In this document: piece after piece, positions 1 through 10,001 of the stretch | Layout of the letters: each line of letters opens with the position of its first letter | Numbering within the stretch: position 1 is the stretch's first letter | Assembly: GCA_910592205.1 (NCBI GenBank) | Contig: CAJVPJ010000295.1 | Span: forward strand, 1-30,259 | Direction: 5' to 3' | DNA from: Paraglomus occultum | Lineage: Eukaryota; Glomeromycota; Glomeromycetes; Paraglomerales; Paraglomeraceae | Length of the DNA stretch: 30,259 bases | Position numbers and translations under genes: made by a program | Notes under the pieces: generated by a model | What the model was told of the DNA's origin: nothing | Seen by the model: only the letters and a program-made list of their open reading frames with translations | The model's database searches: none

Positions 1-75
1 GCCGACCCAAATCAAATTGCGATTTGGGTTGACCCTATTCCGAATTGGGTCAGATTTCGATTTGGGTCAGAACAT
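1..75. repeat. Short GACCCAAAT / ATTTGGGTC repeat cluster
   Basis: The first 75 bases repeat the words GATTTGGGT and TTGGGTCAG and include a perfect inverted repeat, ACCCAAATC - 7 nt - GATTTGGGT. No reading frame is open here. This is low-complexity repeat DNA abutting the endobacterium-like segment that starts just after it, and it may continue beyond the window. Confidence 0.6.
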
Positions 76-111
76 TAATATAAGTATATTAAAAATAAAT
101 AAAAAAAAATC

Positions 112-1202
112 GTGGTAAATATTATAGAAAAACAACAAGAAAATAAAGAATTATTAAACGAAATAGAATTATTAAAACAACAATTAGAAGATAAAGATTG
201 AGAACTCAATGATTATAAAAATACAGAAGTAAGTGAACAAGAAGAAGCAGAATTTAAACAAAAAGCAACTGAAAGAATTCACCAAATGTTGGTAGAGATG
301 AGGAACAGGTTTTCTCACTGTAGCAAAAACATTGAACAAGATAAGAGAATTAATTAGCAAACCATTAAGAAAACAGTTTATGAATATTTGTTTTCAACAC
401 AGTTTTATGCATGACTATAATTGGAAAAAAAGAAGAATTTGGAAAAAGTTGTAGAGAGAATTGTAATAGACCATTTTGAAAGCACCGAGTTAGCTACAGA
501 CTTGTTAAAAGATTGAAAAAAATGAAATAAAAAAATCTCATATTTTTGTTCGAATAAAAGAAGGAGGTGAAATCTTGGTAAGTATAAGGATATAATTTTT
601 AAAGATATTATTGGTAGTAAGAATAAAAAAATTAAAGAGTTGGAAGCAAAGTAGAAGAATTAGAAGAAAAAGTAGAAGGTTTGGAAGATAATTTAGAAAT
701 GGAACGTGAAGAAGCTGAGAAAGCATTGAATACAGCCATGAAGTGGAGAGAACGCCAAATGAAAGAAGTAAAAATCAATCAATGTTTCGAGAGAGAAGTG
801 TTTTTAAAAAAAATAGAAGTTTTAGAAAATAACATTAATTGATTAAGAAATAAAAAACAAGTTGTCAAAAAATATGAGAATAAAGAAATCCAATCTCTTA
901 CTGAAAGTGAATTAATTTCTTGATCTTTCAGTTCTCGTTTAGAAAGAGAACTAGCAAACTAGAAAAAGAGTTAATGACTACTAAAGAGGAATTAAACATT
1001 AAAAGAGAGAAAGTTGCTAAATTTCATAAAAAGTCAAAGGAGTGAAGTAAAAGCAAAAGAAAGAGTTGCTGGATAAGATTAAAAAACAGGAAGCAGAAAT
1101 TATTAAATTAACCCAAGAAAACCAAGACTTAAAAATGGTCAAGTTGCTCAAGTAGAAGTTAAGGAGCCTAGGAAATGACCTTGATTGAAATTAAGAAAAT
1201 AA
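112..1202 (+). pseudogene. Broken coiled-coil coding region using TGA as Trp (mollicute-like insert)
   Basis: Under the standard code nothing is open here. With TGA read as Trp, long Lys/Glu/Leu/Asn-rich coiled-coil frames appear: 121-354 (frame 1), 421-651 (frame 1), 651-959 (frame 3), 959-1042 (frame 2) and 1134-1202. Well-supported in-frame TGAs are at 199, 514, 523, 840, 921, 1176 and 1182, against one TGG (744). Examples are LLKDWKKWNKK around 505-534 and EPRKWPWLKLRK followed by TAA at 1200. Frames are interrupted by TAG (355, 652, 960), TAA (418) and small shifts, so the copy is decayed or the assembly has indels. Known: mycoplasmas and the mycoplasma-related endobacteria of Glomeromycotina use TGA for Trp. 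Inferred: a nuclear insertion of endobacterial DNA, a mis-joined endobacterial read, or mitochondrial DNA (same codon change). The protein family is not recognised. There are no membrane segments and no introns. Confidence 0.6.
561..577 (+). promoter_or_regulatory. Shine-Dalgarno-like AAGGAGGTGA before a TTG
   Basis: AAGGAGGTGA at 561-570 is complementary to the bacterial 16S anti-SD tail and is followed 4 nt later by TTG (575-577). Just upstream, one frame ends with a TAA inside GAATAAAAG, so this may be the junction of two tandem bacterial genes. The reading frame after the TTG closes quickly, while the coiled-coil frame resumes one base off, consistent with an indel. Such a site has no role in a fungal nuclear gene. 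Confidence 0.4.
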
Positions 1203-3365
1203 TTGTTCTTTTTTTAGAATGCTTCTAATGGTGCTGTAATTTTTGGGTTTCATGGTGGATTTAATGTAAATTAGTTTCATATACTTTATTTTTATATATA
1301 GGGACAGTCCTATATTAATCCTGTTATGGTTTATATTCATCACATTCTGGTATGTAAAGGGAACATTAAAATTAACAAGTCCATAAGCTATGGATGAGCA
1401 CCATTATTACTTTTCAAAACGTCATCAGTTGCACTGGTCAATTTTACAGCCACATCTCTCATTTATGTCACATAATAAAATGTTCACTTTGTCTGGTTTT
1501 GTTGCAGCATGCCCCATTTACTAATTAATTTTCAAAAACTCTAGATATAGTGGATTTTTGAGAATTTTTTGCTAATAGATTTTTTTTGATACACTACTTA
1601 ATTCTAATACAAAATTGCCATTGAAAAATTTTTTTGTTGTATGTCGATTGAAATCTATGTCAGTTCCGTTCCAATTTGTGCCGTGCGGATTAAATTCACT
1701 CGAGCGGATCGGAACAGGAACGACAAATTTGTAATGTCCGTTTGTTTCCATCCCCACCACACGCACATTTTATTAATAAGTGTAAAAAAAATAAAAAGTT
1801 GTATTGCGCAAAATGGTCCTAATGGCTTTCGGAAATATATCCCGTCAAATGACCCAAAATTTCTTACTAAAGACCCCAAAATAAAAACCGTTCAAATACC
1901 GTCGATAATATTTGTACTGCTACCAAACGTTACCATACGCTACCATAATTCTTTAAGCTCACATCGCTCTATGACTTTTCACTCACAACTATGCCCCAGT
2001 CTCACCTATTCACTAAGAGGACATCAAAGTTCCGGAACTACTATTATTAAGCTTAGAATAAATATTTGCTCAGACCACGTATAGAAAGCAGTCGTATAAA
2101 CTAAAAATCCCAAATGTGATTAATAAGAATGACTTATGTTATTATCTTACAAATAAATTTATAATTGAAAAATGGGGTGACACTTAATTTGGTAATAGCA
2201 GGCTTTACATAAAACACATATGTTGTTATATTGACTTACAGAAGTGATCAACTCTGAATGTCTTCTAGTATGGTAAAATTGTTAGTTTGTGAGTTTGATG
2301 ATAAACTGGAATAAGCAATCATAGTAAGACCGGGCGGGCGTAGGCAAGTCAAAGCGTAAGGTCAGCGTAAGGTCAGCGTGAGCTTAAAGACTAAGACGTT
2401 ATGTTATTCTATTAAAAATAGCAAAAGTGTAATGCTTGGTAACGATACAAATACAACTTGTTCTTTATCGTGGTATTTGAGACGGTTTTTGTTTTAGGGA
2501 CCTTGACAAGAAATTTTGGGGACATTTACATATACCAATATTAATATACATTTCTGTACACTTGAAGTCTTAAAAACAACGAAACGGGGAACGTTCTTAA
2601 TTTTCCCTGATTGATACAATTGGGGGACGGAATATGGCTACAGATTCCATTCCGAATAGACCAATAGTAAGACAATAATCAGTGTAGAGCTGGGATGTTG
2701 AGCAATTGATTCAGGAGGTTACGTTTTGGTGTTATAGTGATCTGATCATATGATGTTTATTTGCATACCGTATAGGAAGGAATAGTATTGTGACCGGTTA
2801 CAAGACCATATTATTAATACAATTCGTAAAAAAGATTCGAGGCAATTTTGTATTGGCAGATGTATCATAGAAATCGACGGTAACAATAAAATGGTGCCGT
2901 TCGGAAATCAGACAATAATATACACAATATCGTAAAAATCTTGATTTAAGTATGAGCGCATTGAACGTGAAGACAAGTTCGTTCGAAATAAGTATAAGTT
3001 TCAATTGAGACAAGACTTTTTTTGGATCTGAAGTAAAAAATTAATAACGAGTCATCTTTTATTTTACTAATTACTAATTCCATCATACTCTTTTTTATTA
3101 CTAAGTATTCCCAATTGAGCCTTTATTTATTAATATTAAGGACTTCTTTTAAAACTGATGGATATAACCCCCTTTTATTATTTTTATTTCCATGTCTTAT
3201 AGACCAGGCATGTAAAATTCGACCATTAAAAAGAGATTCGATTTTATAGAGGATTCCTAATGCACCTGCCTCTGCTAGTAAAGTCATTGTTTCTGGCGAG
3301 AGATTATAATTATAATAATACTTGGGTATAATAATAGTCATCAATTTCTGTAATTATCATATTGA
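1203..3365. other. Non-genic AT-rich stretch with short repeats
   Basis: No convincing gene is seen. 1478-1516 is one arm of a 39-bp repeat whose inverted copy is at 30111-30149. 2353-2380 has two and a half tandem copies of an 11-bp unit, AGCGTAAGGTC. Two minus-strand frames (1572-1766, containing FVVPVPIRS, and 3123-3344, containing LSPETMTLLAEAGALG) have protein-like composition, but I recognise no family and they may be transposon remnants. Confidence 0.5.
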
Positions 3366-3467
3366 GGTATGGTGCGCCAGAGTCGTCAAAAGTCTGTGTT
3401 TGAAATACTGATTTTCTGTATTATATTTAAAGCAGATTCTGAAAAATGCGGAATTTCAGTACTTTTC
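3366..3467 (+). repeat. Left copy of a ~100-bp inverted repeat pair
   Basis: This stretch matches the reverse complement of 6631-6753. Shared words include GCCAGAGTCGTCAAAAGTCT, GATTTTCTGTATT and TGAAAAATGCGG. The two copies bracket the HECT-ligase remnant and the first Tc1-like element, so they could be the termini or long repeats of a larger degenerate mobile element. The copies differ by several indels. Confidence 0.75.
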
Positions 3468-3599
3468 ATCCAATCATTTCGTAGCACAAAAATATACATT
3501 TATGGAAAACTAAACGCCAAATGACGTACACTTTTCGACATTTCAGTCTGTTATTTATTTAAGAAACGGTATAACGAGGACGGTTATTTAGATTGGGAA

Positions 3600-3900
3600 C
3601 AAGTGAATGACTGAAAGCATGATGGAAAGGTAATAGAGCGATTGAAAGTAGAAAAACGAAAAAGTGAGAATTGAAATAGTGAGCGATTGAAAGAGTGCAA
3701 GTAATTACAAGAGGAGTGAATGAGAGCGGGAGGGTGAGTTTGAAAGTGATCGAAAGAAAGAGAAGCGCAATAGCTAGAGAAAAGAATAATTAAACAAAGG
3801 TGTGAGCAATGGGAAGAGAATTGAACAGTGAAGGGAAAGTGATTCGGAGAATGGTTGGGAGAATGATTGTGAGAATGGTTGGGGAAGGTGATCGGGAAGA
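3600..3900 (+). repeat. Purine-rich degenerate minisatellite
   Basis: This G/A-rich stretch has recurring words: GAGCGATTGAAAG at about 3637 and 3681, and GAGAATGGTTGGG, nearly repeated, around 3845-3885. It precedes the HECT remnant. The open frame on the opposite strand (Ser/Phe/Pro-rich) is a by-product of this repeat. Confidence 0.45.
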
Positions 3901-4014
3901 GGTTGGGGTATCAGCGATACGGTCCAGACTTTTTGGGACCAAGCACGACGGTGGAGTTGTCGCAGATTAGGCAGGATCTTTGACGATAGGACAATCAGTA
4001 GGCGATCGGTAGTA

Positions 4015-5012
4015 GGAAGCTCGCCATATCCAGAAAGGTTCGGAAAACTATTAGGATGGACAATCATGCACGAACTTCCTGGACCAATGTGGCTTGCGCC
4101 ATACGTATTGGACTATCTGTTCGGTGTCGAAAGTGATGAAGAGAAGGAGGTTGTCGGCAAATGGACCTGATTGATTTCCATGAGTTCACAGATGTGAAAT
4201 TTTGAACTGGCTGAATGAGGTGGCTGATCATTTCCTAAAAGACATTATTCCAGCAAGCCTATTGGCCTATGCAGAGGAAATTGACATTACTCGTAGTCAG
4301 TTGGGGGAGTTTGAGTGAATTTAGACGCTTAGTAATAACGCATGAACTGTACGCGTGTCGATCTGGTAGTCTGGAGAAATTACGTCTTGGTTCTGATTGT
4401 GTGCGCGATTGGATATCAGTTCCGGGGATGGATGTCAACTTGGATGGAGAATCATTGTGTGAGGTTTGTATTTACTCGATCAATTGATTCTTTATCGGAG
4501 ATTTCAATATTCTAATTACTATTTCTTAATGTAGTTGCTAAAACCTCGGTTAAATGATATCAAAGGCGATTGATTATACGCCAATCAGTTAACGCGCGAG
4601 AGATTTGTGGCCATGTTCGACTGGAGAAATGTGGAGCGAAACTTGAGCGCAGTAACAAGAAACTGAGGTGATGTTGTCTCTTGGTTGCGTGAATTTATAC
4701 AAGAGATGGAGACTGAGGAAGAACGGTCTGACATCCTAAAATTTATCACTGGTTCCCGCGTTGCAGCCTTCGATAGGAGCATCAGGGTAAGTAATACATT
4801 AAGTGCAATAAATTATTATTTAGAGTTTAGCATTAACAATATTAACGATGCTTTGTCAATCCATACGCGACCTTCCTCACCCATATAATAGATATGCGGG
4901 CTCCTACACATGCACCTCAACTCTGGAAATTTGTAGTAGCTACCGTAACGATGACAAAGAAAACTTTTTCACAGAGTTGAGGAGGAATGCGGTGAAGGGT
5001 TTAATGAAATAG
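4015..5012 (+). pseudogene. HECT-type E3 ubiquitin ligase, decayed
   Basis: HECT ligases take ubiquitin onto a C-lobe cysteine and pass it to substrates. Fragments in order: N-lobe-like FGKLLGWTIMHELPGP (4015-4170, ends in TGA), DIIPASLLAYAEEIDITR (4202-4318), a segment ending at a donor at 4464, an exon 4535-4786 containing DILKFITGS, and a last exon 4824-5012 with YAGSYTCTSTLEI. The TGC at 4911-4913 is the expected catalytic Cys and lies 33 codons before the stop, the usual spacing. Introns 4464-4534 (GT..AG) and 4787-4823 (GTAAGT..AG) are both phase 0. Lesions: in-frame TGAs at 4571 and 4664 inside an otherwise open exon, a TGA at 4316, and frame changes between fragments. The two exon TGAs could be former CGA (Arg) codons. 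The N-terminal part before 4015 cannot be followed. I am fairly sure of the family, and the gene looks dead. Confidence 0.72.
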
Positions 5013-5292
5013 GGATCCGGCAGCGAGAGACATCATTGGAGGTTATTAATGATTAATGTACATTATGTTATTGAATTAATTACTAGGGGTTTACATATTT
5101 GGTCTCTATTTTAAAAGCCTTGTTTTCGTAAACTGTGTCCCGTACTTATACCCTCAACGAAACAATTTCAAACATATATTTGATTTCGATGAATCTGTTT
5201 TACCGATATCCATGTAAAGGTAAAAACATCAAAGTATTTTTTGATAAATTAATCGAGAATGTATCAATCAATAAGTTTTGATATACTGAATT

Positions 5293-6603
5293 CAGTTAAT
5301 ATAAAGTATCGGTCACCCTAACTTTATTAATTGCTCAAAAGTGTACATAATAATTGGGACTAAAATTTTTATATGTTATAGTCTAACTTGTTATGAATCT
5401 ATATTAATATATGAAATTAATACTTTGTTGGCCAGCCCTTGCTTGCAGTACATGCTTCGACCCTTCTAGGCATACTTTTAATTAAATTCATTAAAACATT
5501 GTTGGGAATTTGGCTCCATTCCTCCTGTAATGCTGTCTCGAGTTCCCTTACATTGTCGAACGGTTTCTAATGCGTCTTTCCGGTTCTGACCATAAATGTT
5601 CAATAGGGTTCAAATCTGGTGATTGGCTTGGCCAATTAGGTAAAGTTCTGATCTTCCTTTCTGCAACCCATTCATTAACATCTTTCGCAGTGTGAATGGA
5701 GACATTGTCATCTTGAAACAAATACCCTTTTTCACCAAAATCTCTTCTAATCAATGGTAATAAATGGGTTTTAAGTATTTGAATATAATCGAATCTGTTA
5801 TTCACTTTTACCAATGGGCCTAAGCCTTTACTAGAAAAACAACCCCACATCATCAAACGTCCACCCCCATATTTAACTGAAGGAGCCATATTTTCTATAT
5901 TAAATCTTGTTCCAGGGGTTCTCGAAACACGACCTGGTCCATCATTCTTGAATATTGTAAAGCGACTTTCTTCACTCCAAATAACAGACTTTCATTTTCC
6001 AATAGACCAATCCTTTCTTTCAATACACCGATTTTCTCTTTGCCGATCAGTAAGTAAAGGCTTGGATGTGGAATGCGAGAAAAAAAATTAATTTCGTGTA
6101 AATTTCTCCTAATAGTTTTAGTAGAAACATCCAGTCCGGTTCTTTCATTAAACAGTTTTTTGAGTCGTTCAGCTGATTTTTTGTTGCTTTGCTTAACAAC
6201 ACTTGCTTATTATTATGCTCAAAATTTAAAAATTTTGGGCGGCTATTGCGTGGTTGGGTTGTGAGACTTTTTCTTTCGAGAAAAATTTTGAATTGTTCTA
6301 GGAAAGCCAAGCGTCTTAGATATGCTCGTTTTTGTAGTGCCACTTTTAAAAAGCCCAACAATTTGGCCGCGTTCAGCTTCAGTTAATATTAAGTCAGACA
6401 TTTTCAAAGTGAAGATTAAAAATTAACTGATTCGGTTTATTATATTGCTTACAGAAGAAATAAATATAAACAACGCGTCAAAAATATATGCGCGTTTTAT
6501 AACAAGTTAGACTATAACATATAAAAATTTTAGTCCCAATTATTATGTACACTTTTGAGCAATTAATAAAGTTAGGGTGACCGATACCTTTGTCCAGATA
6601 GTG
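5293..6603. mobile_element. Tc1/mariner-type element 1 with ~100-bp TIRs
   Basis: Long terminal inverted repeats, about 5293-5394 and 6499-6603, share GTATCGGTCACCCTAAC and continue to CTAACTTGTTAT. The right end reads CACTATCTGGACAAAG on the complement and is flanked by TA (6604-6605). The left terminus has diverged, so its exact first base is uncertain. Length is about 1.3 kb, normal for Tc1. It carries one broken transposase on the minus strand and lies inside the 3366/6631 inverted-repeat pair, only ~28 bp from the right copy, so it probably nested there. Confidence 0.9.
5417..6401 (-). pseudogene. Tc1-like DDE transposase, broken (element 1)
   Basis: This is a cut-and-paste transposase relic. 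It starts at the ATG at 6401 (MSDLILTEAERGQIVGLF, an HTH region), continues through several stops and frame changes, and ends at a TAA at 5417-5419 (GWPTKY). The catalytic core is open at 5548-5889: MMWGCFSSKG, LFQDDNVSIHTA and SPDLNPIEHLW, with 35 residues between the second Asp and the Glu. The first acidic position, usually WSDES, reads WSEES, an Asp-to-Glu change, and an in-frame TGA lies just before it. A further frame change near 5550 restores a C-terminus containing LQEEWSQIP. It is non-functional as it stands. Confidence 0.9.
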
Positions 6604-8322
6604 TAGAATGTATCATTTAATTACCATAAATGAAATGCCGCATTTTTCAAAATCTGTACTTTAAATATTGGTATTTTAAATACAGAAAATCGGTATTAAA
6701 TTACAGAAAATTTGTATTAAAATACAGACTTTTGACGACTCTGGCGTATCATATTAGCGACTTGGATGGACTGGTAAATAATCTCTCCCATTGTATCGGT
6801 ATACTTCGTTACTTTTTTACTTTCCAAAATTTGTGATTAAGGAAAAGCTTTGCCTCCCCCCATCCCCCCCCCCCGTGGTAGAAGGCCCGTTATTTTCTTC
6901 CTCTATCTCTGGCTCGAAATTTCGGACACTCTGGTCGAGAAAGTAGTGCTTCTGATTCGGCTGGCGTGTGATCGATATTTTCTTGGAAATTTTGAGTATC
7001 CATGGTAGGTGCAATAATATCGGACATCTTTTTGTAAATTTATATTATTTGTACGAAAAAAGTTCAAATGAAAATTAATTTCTTACAATAAATAGTGTGA
7101 AACCCTAATTATATTACAGGACAAAAAATCGTACCAAAAAGATAACGCTTGGAATATACGGCATTTTTATCGTTGTGAATATATTCTCAACTGAAGAAAT
7201 TTGTGGGCGAGGTAGTTGTAGGTCCCTCAAAGACCTATCGCCACTCTTTTATGACAGCGTTGCACAGCCTTGACCGCAACGATGCAAGTTTAAAAGTATA
7301 CACAACACAATAAAATTGCCGCCGCACAAGTGTGCCGTATATATGTTAACTACGCAAAATAATTTTGGTCTGCATCATTGGCCGAGAGCCTGCGCTTACA
7401 GTAACGTGCAAAAGTATCCTACCGGTTGTGATTCGGAACGGAATAACCAACGCTTTGAGAATTTCAGTGTATAACAAACCCTGATTATGTGTAAAATTTC
7501 AAATTTTACATCTGAACCGTTAAATCATATAAAAACCGTTGAAGCTTATTAGGGACATAAACTTTAAAAATCCATATCTTCACATGTTTGTAATCGATTT
7601 GTATAAATTTTTTTTGTGTTGTTGGCTAAATTTTATTATGTTTCTTGGAATATTAGTCAAAATTAGGAGGAAACTGTTACTATATTTGGCAATAAGCGTG
7701 TATGATATCATCAATTATCATCATGTCACATAATTATTCCGCAGTAATTTGTTCAACAATCGATATATCGTGCTTCTTTTTAATAAAGCATAACCCAATA
7801 ATGTCCACAAACGAGCTTACCGCATATTCTCGTAAATAACCACCCCCCTTGATTATATGAACAAACTTTAGGGTATCAATTTTACAGTAATAGTAATCAC
7901 AATAGCCAAATTGTGTTAAAACAGTTTATAATTACTTGTCATTATTGAATAAACCGTTAATGAGGAGTATTTTATGCGGTTAATAGTGGTAATCAAAAGA
8001 AAAATTATTCGTGGCGCCCATTGTCTGTGTTTTCCTGTAAAACGACACCATCGTGCAAACAATGTAAATAGTTTGATGCCGAACTTCAAATCTTGCACGT
8101 GCATTGATCATATTTTAAAATATTAAAGCAAAGCTTGCGCTAACTTACAAAAAACGCAAACAGCCGTCCAAAAACGCGGCGGCCGTGTGGCGGGCACCCT
8201 CGCTTCAATTGTTTTAACTGCAGCTGTTTTAAATATTAGCAAAATAGATAATACATAAATCGCGTACACGATCGCGTTTTATAACGAGTTCACATTTCTC
8301 AACCATCATCGCACTGCATATA
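6604..8322. other. Non-genic stretch between the two transposons
   Basis: After the right copy of the inverted repeat (6631-6753), no gene is supported. A 45-codon minus-strand frame starts at 7027 (MSDIIAPTMDTQNFQ) and ends before a run of ten C at about 6868-6877. It could be the 5' end of a lost transposon gene. 7490-7510 is a perfect 10-bp-arm hairpin (TGTAAAATTT, one-base loop). A GC-rich patch occurs at about 8170-8205. Confidence 0.4.
6631..6753 (-). repeat. Right copy of the ~100-bp inverted repeat pair
   Basis: This is the reverse-complement counterpart of 3366-3467. It is slightly longer because the ATTTTCTGTA-type block is partly duplicated inside it (two CAGAAAAT words here, one in the left copy). 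Confidence 0.75.
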
Positions 8323-9586
8323 CAGTGTGTTAAGAAAAAAATTGGCCTCTGCTTTTTTTGCAATAACTTCATAGAAACTGCTTCAAATTTAACATAAAAT
8401 GGCTTGTTTGAAAGCTACAAAGCAAGGTTTTTATTGGTATAAAAACTTATTTTATTAATAATTAATTCGTTCACCATTATTGTCTATTACTTGCTGACAA
8501 CGGTCACGCATTGATGAAATAAGGTTGGTCAAAAATTCATCGGGAATATTTTCCCACTCCTCTACCATATATTGCTGTAGTTCAAAAATATTACTTGGCA
8601 TACGTTTTTCAACACGATATTTAACAATTTCCCACAGATTTTCAATAGGATTAAGGTCTGGACTATTAGAAGGCCATTCCATAACCTCAGGGAAGTTTTC
8701 TTTTAAAAACTCCTTGGCTACCCGGCTTGTATGCTTCGGGTCATTGTCCTGTTGAAATCTCCACCTTCTTCCAAGCATTCTCCTGATTTCTGGACGATGT
8801 TCCTCCAAAATTTGTGTAAAGTCTTGCATCCATGATGCCTGTAAAACAGTGTAAACTGGTTTTGCCCTTGGCATAAAACCCACCCTAGGCGAAAACTTTT
8901 TGGCGATTTTTAGGAAGAGGCCGTATTGGTCTAGGACCTTTATACCAAACTGATATTGTATTTCTGAACAGTTGAAAAGCTGTTTCATCCGAAAATAAGG
9001 TCCTCTCCCATTGATCGTTTAAGTGGTTTGTGGCCCATGCAACTCGATTTGCCTTTTGGTCAGCTGTTAGCATTGGTGTGCCATTTGGAAAGCCACTTTT
9101 ATAACCAAGCTCTCTTAAACGTGTTCCAATTGTTACATGTGATACTTCAGCTCCATCCCCAGAAAGTTTGGTGGCCAAGGTTCGCAAGGATAGGGTATTA
9201 CCTTTACGAATGTATTGCTTAAGCTCACGCAATTTATTGGACTCTATTTTCTTGCGACGTCCATTACCTCGCCTATGCAAAACATTGCCAGTTTTTTTTT
9301 TTTTAATTTTTGAATATTATACTTAATTGTTGAAAGGGAAATGCCAGTAATTTTGTGTCCATTATTCAAAAAATGCATAAGTGTTTGGCGTTGAGAATTA
9401 AGCTTGTTTTCAGTCATCTTTAAAGGACAAAGAATAAAGTTTAAGAGCTCAAAATTGAAATCAAATGCAAATATTAGTATTTGTTTTTGTTTTCAAAAAG
9501 GACCAGACGCGTTTATTTTACTCAATATGGTAAGGACGCGCTTTAAATTTCACATGTCTAGAGGCCATTTTTTTCTTAACACACTG
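8323..9586. mobile_element. Tc1/mariner-type element 2 with TA duplications
   Basis: The element begins CAGTGTGTTAAGAAAAAA at 8323 and ends with the reverse complement of the same sequence at 9586. The ~27-bp terminal repeats differ by one base in the A run. It is flanked by TA at 8321-8322 and 9587-9588, the exact Tc1/mariner target duplication. It is 1264 bp long and holds one transposase gene on the minus strand. It has no long inverted repeats and its transposase differs from element 1, so it is a separate family. Well-preserved ends and only a few coding lesions suggest it is younger than element 1. Confidence 0.95.
8455..9417 (-). pseudogene. Tc1-like DD34E transposase, lightly damaged (element 2)
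   Basis: The transposase spans about 321 codons from the ATG at 9417 (MTENKLNSQRQTLMHFL) to the stop at 8455. The full triad is visible: FSDETAF, WRFQQDNDPKHTS and SPDLNPIENLWEIVK, with exactly 34 residues between the second Asp and the Glu. Three lesions break it: a frame change at a 13-base A/T homopolymer at 9292-9304, a TAG at 8885-8887 in the place of a conserved Trp (VFA-stop-GGF), and a frame change near 8818-8835. The first could be an assembly error. With one substitution and two indels, this copy lost function recently or is a non-autonomous member moved in trans. Confidence 0.92.
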
Positions 9587-9588
9587 TA

Positions 9589-10001
9589 CATTACTACTAC
9601 TACGGAATCTTGATTCACTCATCTCTCAAAAACGTTTGCTGTAACAGACAAAGTGGTAATGGTTAAAACAGTTTCATAATTAACTTCACAAACTGCAAAA
9701 GCTTCTATCAAGAACGCTTTTACAAACACTTTGTTTGAAGTTTATTATAACGACGCAGAGTACTTGCAAAGCTGCCTAAGTTGTAATACATGGCTTAAAG
9801 GCTCTTATTTTATTATGGGAGGATAAGCTAATTCTGTAATTTAATAGATTAAAATGCCCAGTAATAGTGTGGCTTGACTTAATCTCGAATAAATCAATCA
9901 CGTGGTATCTAGCTTTTAAATATTTCGTTCCATGCCCAATTAAGATTAAGCTCTAACAAAATTCCGTTGATATACAAAGCTTTTGTGGACGAAGAGAGAA
10001 A
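9589..10001 (+). other. Upstream region of the ClpP gene
   Basis: This 413-bp AT-rich non-coding stretch lies between transposon 2 and the ClpP start codon. It must contain the ClpP promoter and 5' UTR. I cannot point to a specific TATA box or motif. Confidence 0.4.

Noticed and set aside
4535-4786. Reading the two TGAs in the HECT exon as Trp, as in the left-end segment
   Set aside because: The exon is flanked by spliceosomal introns, so the standard nuclear code applies; other lesions in the same relic show simple decay.
7820-7990. Possible small MITE with ACCGCATA..TATGCGGT ends
   Set aside because: The arms match only weakly beyond 8 bp and no clear target duplication is present.
8885-8988. 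Overlap of two transposase frames as a programmed frameshift
   Set aside because: The first frame is closed by a TAG replacing a conserved Trp, and family residues continue in that frame beyond the stop, so this is mutation rather than recoding.
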